From NCBI GenBank assembly GCA_021731345.1, contig JAKFXO010000057.1, forward strand, positions 1-10,718: a stretch of DNA of 10,718 bases. The letters are read 5' to 3'. This DNA comes from Candidatus Peribacterales bacterium. GTDB lineage: Bacteria > Patescibacteriota > Gracilibacteria > Peribacterales > Peribacteraceae. The notes under the pieces were generated by a model. That model was not told the DNA's origin. It worked only from the letters and a program-made list of their open reading frames with translations, and did no database searches. The position numbers were made by a program, and so were the translations under genes. The stretch's first letter is position 1. Each line of letters starts with the position of its first letter. This document shows, in pieces, positions 5,770 through 10,718 of this stretch.

Positions 5770-6905
5770 ATGAAAAAACCGTCATTCAGTACCATCGTTT
5801 CCTTCGTCATTGTGCCGCTTCTTACGGCGTCCTTGGTCGTTGGATACGTCGCGTATCTCAGGCATTAAGATCGTTCTGGGCTTCTGAATCAATTCAACCA
5901 AACATTAGCACCAAACAACGATGCGATCATGACCGATGATCTTCTCTTACGGAAATACATCGAAGCCTACGGTCCTGCACCGACGATGCGTGTCATCATT
6001 GATGCTGCAAAGCGCGCAGGTATTGATTGTCATAACCGCGCACACCAGTTTGGACGTATGAGCTTTGAAGAATTTGGCGACGAAATCCTGAGCTCAATTT
6101 GCCTGAATGTCATTCAGGTTTCTATCACGGAGCCATCGAGGCGTACTTCAAGCACAACGGTACTGATCACTTGTCTGAAAAACTTTCATTCATTTGCCCA
6201 GATAACCTGAACGCCTTCTTCATGCATCAGTGTAAGCATGGCCTCGGACACGGTCTTATGGCGTGGTCGTCGTATGATCTTCCTGCAACATTGGATTACT
6301 GCGAGCTTATTGGTGACAGCATGGGGCAGGCGTCGTGTCGTACCGGTGCGTACATGGAAAACATTGTCGGATCACTGACAGATTCACCTGAGGCTCGTGC
6401 ACTCGGACACTTCACCAAATATTTATCTGATGATCCGCAGTATCCATGCAATATCGTGAATGAGAGATACAAGGCGGACTGCTACTTCTTGCAGACGGAT
6501 CGCATGCTCTTCTTATCCAAGACTGGATTTCAAGGAGTTGTGGATGCATGCACTGCTGCCCCAGAGCAGTATCACTACACATGCTTAGCGAGCATGGGTC
6601 GCACCGTCGGGGGTGTGGCGCGAGGAAGGCCAGAACAAGCTGTGCAGTATTGCCAACTCATTCCCATGCATGAGAACCGAGTGCAGTGCATTGTGTCTGT
6701 AGCGAAGGACTATCTGTGGGATCCAAGCGGCGCAGAAGGCGGGCTTCGTTTCTGCGGACTCGTACCTCCTGAGGATGGTCAGATTGATTGCTATAAAGGC
6801 CTGGCCGAGCATGCGAGGGCTGTCATGGATAGAGATCAGCTTGATGCTTTCTGCGCGCGCGTCCCATCTGAGATACATGATGAATGTCTCAATTCCCCCA
6901 CGTAG
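5770..6905 (+). pseudogene. Disrupted second copy of the Cys-pair repeat protein (paralog B)
   Basis: Starts at ATG 5770 with a Lys-containing N-terminus and one membrane segment (FVIVPLLTASLVVGYVAYL), then meets an in-frame TAA at 5866. The same frame continues through EAYGPAPTMRVIIDAAKRAG and HNRAHQFGR, matching paralog A, until about 6096. There the homology jumps to the -1 frame, apparently after loss of one base in an A/T run, and continues to 6905: LPECHSGFYHGA, CKHGLGHGLM, then six or seven Cys pairs 11 or 12 residues apart (for example CNIVNERYKADC, CTAAPEQYHYTC). Two independent lesions argue for a pseudogene, probably recent because the rest is intact. Internal starts (ATG 5929, or TTG at 6099) could still give a soluble fragment without the membrane anchor. 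A sequencing error could explain the frameshift but less easily the stop. It sits two bases after A and one base before the lipoprotein gene. Confidence 0.8.
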
Positions 6906-6906
6906 C

Positions 6907-7278
6907 ATGCGCATTGTTGCTCCGCTTATTGTTTTCGCTTCTCTCATCCTGTCCGGTTGTAGTGCTCCTGCGACGCCTGCCGATTCTTCCGACACATCCG
7001 AGTCTGTGAGTGTTCGTATGACGCCTAGTGGCATTGGATTCGAACCTGCAAAGCTGACTCTCGCAAAAGGCACAAAAGTCTGTTTCATCAATGAAGATCC
7101 AGAGGCGCGTTGGCCAGCATCCAATATTCATCCAACGCACGAAATCTTCCCGGAATTTGATCCAAAGACTGTTGTGCGTGCCGGTGAGACTTGGTGCTTC
7201 ACATTTACGAAGCCTGGTATTTGGCATTATCACGATCATCTCTTTCCAGAATTTACGGGCACCATCAACATCGAGTAA
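6907..7278 (+). CDS. Cupredoxin-like lipoprotein with altered metal ligands
   Basis: A 123-aa exported lipoprotein: signal sequence residues 1-17, lipobox LSGC with Cys18 as lipidation site, then a Thr/Ser/Pro linker. The mature part (about 36-123) is a single cupredoxin-fold domain: GFEPAKLTLAKGTKVCFINED (44-64), WPASNIHPTHEIFPEFDP (69-86), GETWCFTFTKPGIWHYHDHL (93-112) and FTGTINIE at the end. The usual blue-copper loop C-x2-H-x2-M is replaced: by alignment of PGIWHYHDHLFPEFTG, Cys becomes Asp110, His becomes Phe113 and Met becomes Phe116. A different cluster of His is present (75, 78, 107, 109, 111). Cys59 and Cys97 may form a disulfide. It may bind copper or another metal through His, or none. 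Start ATG 6907 lies one base after the stop of paralog B, within the same operon. I recall similar WPAS-HPTH / YHDHL proteins in Patescibacteria. Confidence 0.88.
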   Translation: MRIVAPLIVFASLILSGCSAPATPADSSDTSESVSVRMTPSGIGFEPAKLTLAKGTKVCFINEDPEARWPASNIHPTHEIFPEFDPKTVVRAGETWCFTFTKPGIWHYHDHLFPEFTGTINIE

Positions 7279-7281
7279 GCG

Positions 7282-7290
7282 TGATATGAT
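7282..7290 (+). promoter_or_regulatory. Extended -10 promoter just before the GTG at 7299
   Basis: TGATATGAT (7282-7290) matches the extended -10 pattern TGnTATAAT with one mismatch. It lies eight bases before the GTG start at 7299, so a message from here would have almost no leader. No -35 box is seen. It would be an internal promoter in the operon. Confidence 0.45.
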
Positions 7291-7298
7291 GACGTACC

Positions 7299-7724
7299 GT
7301 GAAGCTTCGCTTGTGGTTGCGTGACGGCTGGTTCTTGTTCTCCGCGTTCGTATCGATCGTGATTGCGGTGTTTTTCGCTACTCCAACATTCTTTGGTTTT
7401 CAAAATTTTGTGCAGTGGGGTGCGATGTACGATAATCGGTGGTGTACCGTGGCGCAGTACGATAAAAATCCGTATGAGTCTTCCGATGCTCGCCTAGAGA
7501 TCATCGTTCCTGCTGCTCAAAGAGAGCGAGTCTACAGTGCCCCGAGTCACAACCGTCAGACATGCTTAGCGCAGGCCAAGGCACACTGTGGCAGGCAAGC
7601 GAAAGATGGATGGATCGTCGCCTGGGTTGAGCCGGAATTCCAGCGCGTTCGCTATACCGGCAAGACTGATATTTGTAGTCAGCCCCTCCCTGCACTTGAT
7701 TACTGGTTTTACTATGCTGAGTAA
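7299..7724 (+). CDS. Exported or membrane-anchored hypothetical protein, 141 aa
   Basis: I do not recognise this protein. It starts with GTG at 7299; nearby ATGs at 7286 and 7289 are out of frame and lead to a quick stop. A basic N-terminus (MKLRLWLRDG) precedes one strong membrane segment (about residues 11-33), so the rest should lie outside the membrane. The outer part has four Cys (49, 89, 97, 126), possibly two disulfides. Visible pieces are NRWCTVAQYDKNPYESSDARL, a QTCLAQAKAHCG helix and an aromatic C-terminal end (LDYWFYYAE). There is no Shine-Dalgarno site, but an extended -10 sequence sits eight bases upstream. It follows the cupredoxin-like lipoprotein gene by 20 bases, and its end overlaps the start of the next membrane gene by 11 bases, which suggests coupled translation and shared work in the envelope. 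Confidence 0.75.
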   Translation: MKLRLWLRDGWFLFSAFVSIVIAVFFATPTFFGFQNFVQWGAMYDNRWCTVAQYDKNPYESSDARLEIIVPAAQRERVYSAPSHNRQTCLAQAKAHCGRQAKDGWIVAWVEPEFQRVRYTGKTDICSQPLPALDYWFYYAE

Positions 7725-8568
7725 CAAAATAACGCCAGAGGCAGTCACACGGTACATGCCGCAGTTTTTCATCGGATTCTTTTTTCTTGCCGCTGCATAC
7801 ATCAAAGCAACTGAGGGGCTTTTTGGTGTCAATCAGTCCGAGCTTGGATGGATTTTGCAGGGATGGAAAGCCAGCCACGTTATGCCGCAGTTTTTTTACG
7901 CATTTGCGGACAACATTCTCATCCCTTATTCCACATTTTTTGCCATTCTTGTCATTGTGCTACAGGGCACAGCAGGTGTCTTGCTGATGGGCAACCGTTA
8001 TGTGAGATTTGCAGGAATTCTCATTTTTTTCGTGAATCTCAATATTTTCTTGGCAACGAACAATCAATTGGAACTTCGTGTGTTCAACGGTCAGGCGATG
8101 CTCATGGGTTTGTATTTTATTCTCGGCCCCGAAGCGCGCGGCAGAATGTGGACGCTCGTAACAATGATTCTTGTGCTCTTAGGCCTCACACATTTATATG
8201 GGCGCCTCACATTGTTTGGTGATCATTGGCCGTCTGCGTACTTTTGGCAGCGAAGGCATTTCTCAGAGTACGTCATGAGTGCGTGGCCTGGACTTAAATA
8301 TTTCACACTTTGGCTGACGTCAGGAACATACGGTCCAATACTGTGGGCCTCTACATGGTGGATCAAACTCGTTTTGGTTTTGGGTCTCTGCACCAAGTAC
8401 CGCCTGCAGTTCGGCATAGCGTGGCTTCTCATGATGATGATGATCACGATGATTTGGCTCAATGCATTTTCATGCGAAGGTGTCTTCTGGGTGCTGACAC
8501 TCTTCCTGTGGGTGACACATGAGCATGATCTTCAGCGTGAGAAGAAAGAACTTTCTAACTTCGCATGA
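7714..8568 (+). CDS. Polytopic membrane protein, DoxX/MauE-like
   Basis: A 284-aa integral membrane protein with about seven or eight hydrophobic segments (roughly residues 15-35, 70-92, 97-116, 125-139, 145-162, 209-227, 233-250, 254-269) and a charged cytoplasmic tail (HEHDLQREKKELSNFA). The first half resembles the DoxX/DoxD/MauE group: Arg13 before the first helix, FFLAAAYIK (23-31), and a second helix with an LQGTAGVLLMGNR pattern (83-95). Members of that group take part in quinone-linked or thiol redox processes at the membrane, but no catalytic residue here proves such a role. The second half has only one Cys (254) outside Cys226. The start at ATG 7714 is chosen because it begins just before the first helix and overlaps the previous gene by 11 bases; the open frame extends upstream to 7588 within that gene. 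Its TGA overlaps the rnhB ATG in ATGA. Confidence 0.7.
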   Translation: MLSNKITPEAVTRYMPQFFIGFFFLAAAYIKATEGLFGVNQSELGWILQGWKASHVMPQFFYAFADNILIPYSTFFAILVIVLQGTAGVLLMGNRYVRFAGILIFFVNLNIFLATNNQLELRVFNGQAMLMGLYFILGPEARGRMWTLVTMILVLLGLTHLYGRLTLFGDHWPSAYFWQRRHFSEYVMSAWPGLKYFTLWLTSGTYGPILWASTWWIKLVLVLGLCTKYRLQFGIAWLLMMMMITMIWLNAFSCEGVFWVLTLFLWVTHEHDLQREKKELSNFA

Positions 8569-9164
8569 CGCCTGTTGCATCGGTCGCGGCTACGCAAATC
8601 GCCGGTGTTGACGAAGCTGGGCGCGGTGCTTTGGCAGGCCCCGTTGTTGCCGCTGCGTGCATTCTTGTGCCACGTAAAAAATATCCGGTACGCATCGGGG
8701 ATAGTAAGCAGCTAAGCGCTACCGAGCGCGACGAATCTTTTGAGTGGATTACACGTGAGTGTATCTATGGCATTGGATCAGTCGATGCATCGGAGATTGA
8801 TCGCATCGGAATTTTGGCAGCGACAGAAATTGCGATGCAGCAAGCAGTGTCTCAGGTTGCCGCGATCACATCGAATCTTTACTTACTCGTCGATGGTCGT
8901 GATGCGTTTTGGTTTGATCATCCTCATAGTTCCATCATCCGTGGAGATACATCCGAGCAGTGCATCGGTGCGGCGTCCATCATCGCAAAGGTCACGCGTG
9001 ATAGACGCATGATCGAACTCCACAAAGCATTTCCACAGTACGGATTTGCTGTACATAAAGGCTACGGAACTCCCGAGCACTATGAAGCCATCGCGAAGCA
9101 CGGCTTACTACCACTGCATCGAAAGACGTTTGGTTTAATGTCTATTGTGGCAGGAGTTCGATGA
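8565..9164 (+). CDS. rnhB: Ribonuclease HII
   Basis: Cuts the RNA strand of RNA-DNA hybrids and removes single ribonucleotides from DNA, in the cytoplasm. The 199-aa length is typical. Visible: IAGVDEAGRG (12-21) with catalytic Asp16 and Glu17, GALAGPVVAA, GDSKQLSA (45-52), LLVDGRD with Asp110, RGD with Asp128, ASIIAKVTRDRRM (137-149) and the C-terminal HKGYGTPEHYEAI...LHRKTF. Asp16, Glu17, Asp110 and Asp128 correspond to the four metal-binding carboxylates of the family. The start ATG overlaps the TGA of the preceding membrane gene (ATGA), so it appears to be the last gene of the envelope operon. Its own role is unrelated to the neighbours, so the link is likely just shared transcription. 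The last 23 bases overlap the end of the convergent gene at 9142-10281. Confidence 0.97.
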   Translation: MTPVASVAATQIAGVDEAGRGALAGPVVAAACILVPRKKYPVRIGDSKQLSATERDESFEWITRECIYGIGSVDASEIDRIGILAATEIAMQQAVSQVAAITSNLYLLVDGRDAFWFDHPHSSIIRGDTSEQCIGAASIIAKVTRDRRMIELHKAFPQYGFAVHKGYGTPEHYEAIAKHGLLPLHRKTFGLMSIVAGVR

Positions 9165-10281
9165 CCTTGCTTCCCGGAGTCCGGGTTGCTTCAGCACCCT
9201 CACCTGTGACCTTAGAGAATGCAAGGTTCACAGAGACATAGTCGTACGCCGCACTGAGGAATCCTGCAGGTTCTTTTTTTCGCTCACCAGTGAGAGCTTG
9301 ATCCATCGCTGATGCGATCTGGTCTTTCGTGAGTTCGATGGTGCTGCCTCTGGCGCGGATGACGAGTGTATCGCCACGTTTTTCAAGAGTCGGATTGCCT
9401 GCCATGATCTTTCCCATGGTAAGAAGCGTGACGCCAAATACCTTGCCGTCGATCGACAGAAGATTGTCCATGTTTCCTGTCCATACAATATTGTGGCCAC
9501 CAATCTCATGAGCCTGCCCATCCATGAAGCTGATTGCTTCAGGTTGTGTGTCAGCCGTCAGTGGGTCAGGTTCTGGTGGTTGGTTTGGTGCGGGACTAGG
9601 CGCGTTTTCTCCTGGAAGGGGAATGAGAGGCTGTTCATTTGCCGCAGGAGATGTGCTTTCCGGAGCTTCATCGTACGGCCTCTGTGTTTCAGGATTTGCG
9701 ACTGGTGCTGCCTCAGCAGTGTTTTGCGTCGTTGCTGGAGTTGCCGTTGTTTCTTTCTTTCCAAACCAGCTGTTCCAGAGTGCAGTGAGGGATGTGCTGG
9801 CAGATGACAAGAAGTCTCCGATACCTTTACCGGCCCAACTAAGGAAACCTTTGAAGCCTTCAAATCCGTTTGATGCCATCGAGCTGGCACCGCTCATGAA
9901 TCTTTCAAACCGTGTACCTGCTACCGGCTTTTGCTGAGTTGTTGGTTGTGGCGTTTCGCTCACAGGTGCGAATGCGCTCTGCGTTACCTCAGGAACACTG
10001 CTTGGTACCGTCGGTGCAACTGACACTGTTTCAGTGCTTTCTTCCGTTTCATCGAGTGTTTCATTCACAAGCACATGGAGCGCGGTTTCCATAGCACTGA
10101 CCACAAGCTCTCTTTTCTTGATTAGAGTCTCTGCATCATTGGGTGAATAGCCCGGCTGCTTGGATGCGTCGATCATTCGGTCGAGCTCGCCCTTGAGTTC
10201 ATCAAGGCTCTTTGTTTTCTTGCCACCAAGCTCTTCGACTACTTTTCGTGCTTCGTTCAATTGTTCTACGAGGTCTGCCAT
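9142..10281 (-). CDS. Modular hypothetical protein: coiled coil, amphipathic segment, Pro/Thr linkers, C-terminal domain
   Basis: I do not recognise this 379-aa protein. Four parts can be seen. Residues 1-77 are a charged helical region with likely coiled coil (VEQLNEARKVVEELGGK, LDELKGELDRMID). Residues 78-122 are a Thr/Pro/Val linker. Residues 123-175 are rich in Gly, Phe, Ser and Trp (GFEGFKGFLSWAGKGIGDF, LTALWNSWFGKK), probably amphipathic and able to lie on a membrane. Residues 176-247 are a second Ala/Pro/Thr/Glu linker. Residues 248-379 look like a folded, strand-rich domain (AHEIGGHNIVWTGN, GKVFGVTLLTMG, DTLVIRARGSTIELTKDQI). There is no N-terminal signal sequence and no Cys. ATG 10281 has no Shine-Dalgarno site but an extended -10 box 25 bases upstream. 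The 3' end overlaps rnhB by 23 bases on the opposite strand. A scaffold or envelope-associated role is only a guess. Confidence 0.75.
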   Translation of the reverse strand: MADLVEQLNEARKVVEELGGKKTKSLDELKGELDRMIDASKQPGYSPNDAETLIKKRELVVSAMETALHVLVNETLDETEESTETVSVAPTVPSSVPEVTQSAFAPVSETPQPTTQQKPVAGTRFERFMSGASSMASNGFEGFKGFLSWAGKGIGDFLSSASTSLTALWNSWFGKKETTATPATTQNTAEAAPVANPETQRPYDEAPESTSPAANEQPLIPLPGENAPSPAPNQPPEPDPLTADTQPEAISFMDGQAHEIGGHNIVWTGNMDNLLSIDGKVFGVTLLTMGKIMAGNPTLEKRGDTLVIRARGSTIELTKDQIASAMDQALTGERKKEPAGFLSAAYDYVSVNLAFSKVTGEGAEATRTPGSKVIELLPQ

Positions 10282-10306
10282 AGAGTTAATATGTGTATGT
10301 ACTATT

Positions 10307-10315
10307 ATTATACCA
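10307..10315 (-). promoter_or_regulatory. Extended -10 promoter for the 379-aa gene
   Basis: Read on the minus strand, TGGTATAAT (10315 to 10307) is a perfect extended -10 element (TGnTATAAT). Transcription would begin near 10300, about 19 bases before the ATG at 10281. The -35 region (TTCCCT) is weak, as is common for extended -10 promoters. Confidence 0.65.
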
Positions 10316-10339
10316 AAAAACCTATTTTTAGGGAATAGA

Positions 10340-10402
10340 TGGTGTGCTCTGCAGGATTCGAACTAACGACCCGGAGCTCACAAGCTGATGCTCTATCCAG
10401 TC
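10340..10402 (-). pseudogene. Truncated, decayed copy of tRNA-Arg
   Basis: A 5'-truncated, mutated copy of the adjacent tRNA-Arg(GCG). It keeps CTGGATAGAGC, ATCAGCTTG, GGTCG, TTCGAATCCTGC and a terminal ACCA, but lacks the 5' acceptor strand and the 5' half of the D-stem. The anticodon region has lost a base (TTGTGA in place of TTGCGGA), T-stem pairs are broken (GTTAG against CCTGC), and the 3' acceptor strand AGAGCAC has no partner. It begins nine bases after the CCA end of the intact gene, so it arose by partial tandem duplication or at an old recombination site. It is very unlikely to work as a tRNA. Confidence 0.85.
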
Positions 10403-10409
10403 ATAAAAA

Positions 10410-10486
10410 TGGTGCGCCCGGCAGGATTCGAACCTACGACCCCCAGCTCCGCAAGCTGATGCTCTATCCAGCTGAGCTACGGGCGC
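10410..10486 (-). tRNA. tRNA-Arg (anticodon GCG)
   Basis: A complete cloverleaf on the minus strand: acceptor GCGCCCG/CGGGCGC with seven perfect pairs, D-arm GCTC...GAGC with GG and A20 in the loop, anticodon stem TCAGC/GCTGG (one T-G pair at its base), loop TTGCGGA with anticodon GCG, T-stem GTAGG/CCTGC with loop TTCGAAT, discriminator A and encoded CCA. It reads CGC and, by G-U wobble, CGU. G at position 34 is unusual for bacterial arginine, where ACG (edited to ICG) is the norm. Confidence 0.96.
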
Positions 10487-10540
10487 ACATGTGTGGAAGA
10501 AAAAAGATCAGGAACCGTCGCATTCCCTTTTTATACACGT

Positions 10541-10609
10541 CCCGCTTGGCGGGACTAGGCCAGCTGTGCTGCGGAGGCACAGTAAGCCCGCCAAGGCTAC
10601 AGGCTTTTG
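10541..10609. repeat. Nested palindromic element
   Basis: Three overlapping inverted repeats: GTCCCGC-TTG-GCGGGAC (starting near 10539); CTTGGCGGG (from 10545) pairing with CCCGCCAAG further on (ending near 10596) as a long-range 9-base stem; and inside it CTGTGC/GCACAG around a 7-base loop. There is no T run after any hairpin on either strand, so it does not look like a normal terminator. It resembles the short GC-rich palindromes scattered through some Patescibacteria genomes. Confidence 0.55.
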
Positions 10610-10627
10610 GGTCTCTGATCAACGGAA

Positions 10628-10718
10628 CTACGGCCTCATGTCAGCTGTATTCTCGGCAGAAGCTTTCTTTTTGTGCCTGCGCTTCTTGTGCTCAAAGAGT
10701 ACCCATCCCACACCAACC
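10628..10718 (-). CDS. C-terminal end of a probable membrane protein (partial)
   Basis: Only the last 29 or so residues lie in the window, ending at TAG (10630-10628). The tail reads VGVGWVLFEHKKRRHKKK followed by ASAENTADMRP. A hydrophobic stretch running directly into a strongly basic cluster is typical of the end of a last membrane helix with a cytoplasmic tail. The family cannot be named from this fragment. Coding nature is inferred from composition only, and the palindromic element and tRNA-Arg follow downstream. Confidence 0.45.
   Translation of the reverse strand, partial: VGVGWVLFEHKKRRHKKKASAENTADMRP

Noticed and set aside
6090..6102. Programmed -1 frameshift in paralog B
   Set aside because: The bases around the shift (CTCAATTTGCC) do not form an X XXY YYZ slippery site in the upstream frame, and the gene also has an in-frame stop at 5866. 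Simple decay or an assembly error explains it better.
7588..7713. Upstream extension of the DoxX-like gene to 7588
   Set aside because: The extra 42 residues lie inside the preceding gene and look like its shadow; ATG 7714 begins just before the first membrane helix.
7714..9164. UGA read as glycine, as in Gracilibacteria
   Set aside because: UGA ends the DoxX-like gene and rnhB exactly at the family-expected lengths, so it is a normal stop here.
1..10718. CRISPR array, insertion sequence or prophage
   Set aside because: No regularly spaced direct repeats, transposase, integrase or phage protein are seen on either strand.

Overview
The window looks like part of a small-genome bacterium of the Candidate Phyla Radiation (Patescibacteria), perhaps near Peribacteria/Peregrinibacteria. 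This is inference. It rests on tightly packed genes with one-base gaps and convergent overlaps, few Shine-Dalgarno sites, promoters sitting directly on start codons, a small DUF5663-like acidic protein, an unusual cupredoxin-like lipoprotein, and many small proteins I cannot assign. UGA works as a stop here (rnhB and the DoxX-like gene end with it), so this is not the UGA=Gly code of Gracilibacteria/Absconditabacteria. No mobile element, CRISPR array or phage gene is visible.

Layout. 1-360: 3' end of a GTP cyclohydrolase II gene (riboflavin synthesis), overlapping tail-to-tail a small minus-strand gene (357-611). 665-1267: a promoter, a roughly 130-nt leader that folds into a tRNA-like cloverleaf, a 124-aa unknown protein and a strong intrinsic terminator. 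1349-1426: tRNA-Arg(UCG), followed by two small unknown genes whose promoters suggest leaderless mRNAs. 2375-4422 (minus): talC-like transaldolase followed by gnd, a two-gene pentose phosphate operon. 4502-9164 (plus): a compact six-gene run with two paralogous membrane-anchored cysteine-pair repeat proteins (the second broken by a stop codon and a frameshift), a cupredoxin-like lipoprotein, a one-TM exported protein, a DoxX-like polytopic membrane protein, and rnhB. 9142-10281 (minus): a modular coiled-coil/linker protein. 10340-10486 (minus): tRNA-Arg(GCG) with an adjacent degraded copy. 10541-10609: palindromic repeats. 10628-10718: the end of another minus-strand gene.

How it fits together. 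The minus-strand tal-gnd pair covers oxidative and non-oxidative pentose phosphate steps. The plus-strand operon looks like an envelope module: every gene except rnhB encodes a membrane-anchored or exported product, and these are rich in Cys or His. The best candidate for something undescribed is the paired-Cys repeat family, with exact C-x10-C spacing in five consecutive repeats and conserved HxxxH and C-x-HGxGHG motifs, next to a cupredoxin-like lipoprotein that lacks the usual copper ligands. The second candidate is the cloverleaf leader RNA at 722-815. No intergenic stretch over 300 bases lacks features.
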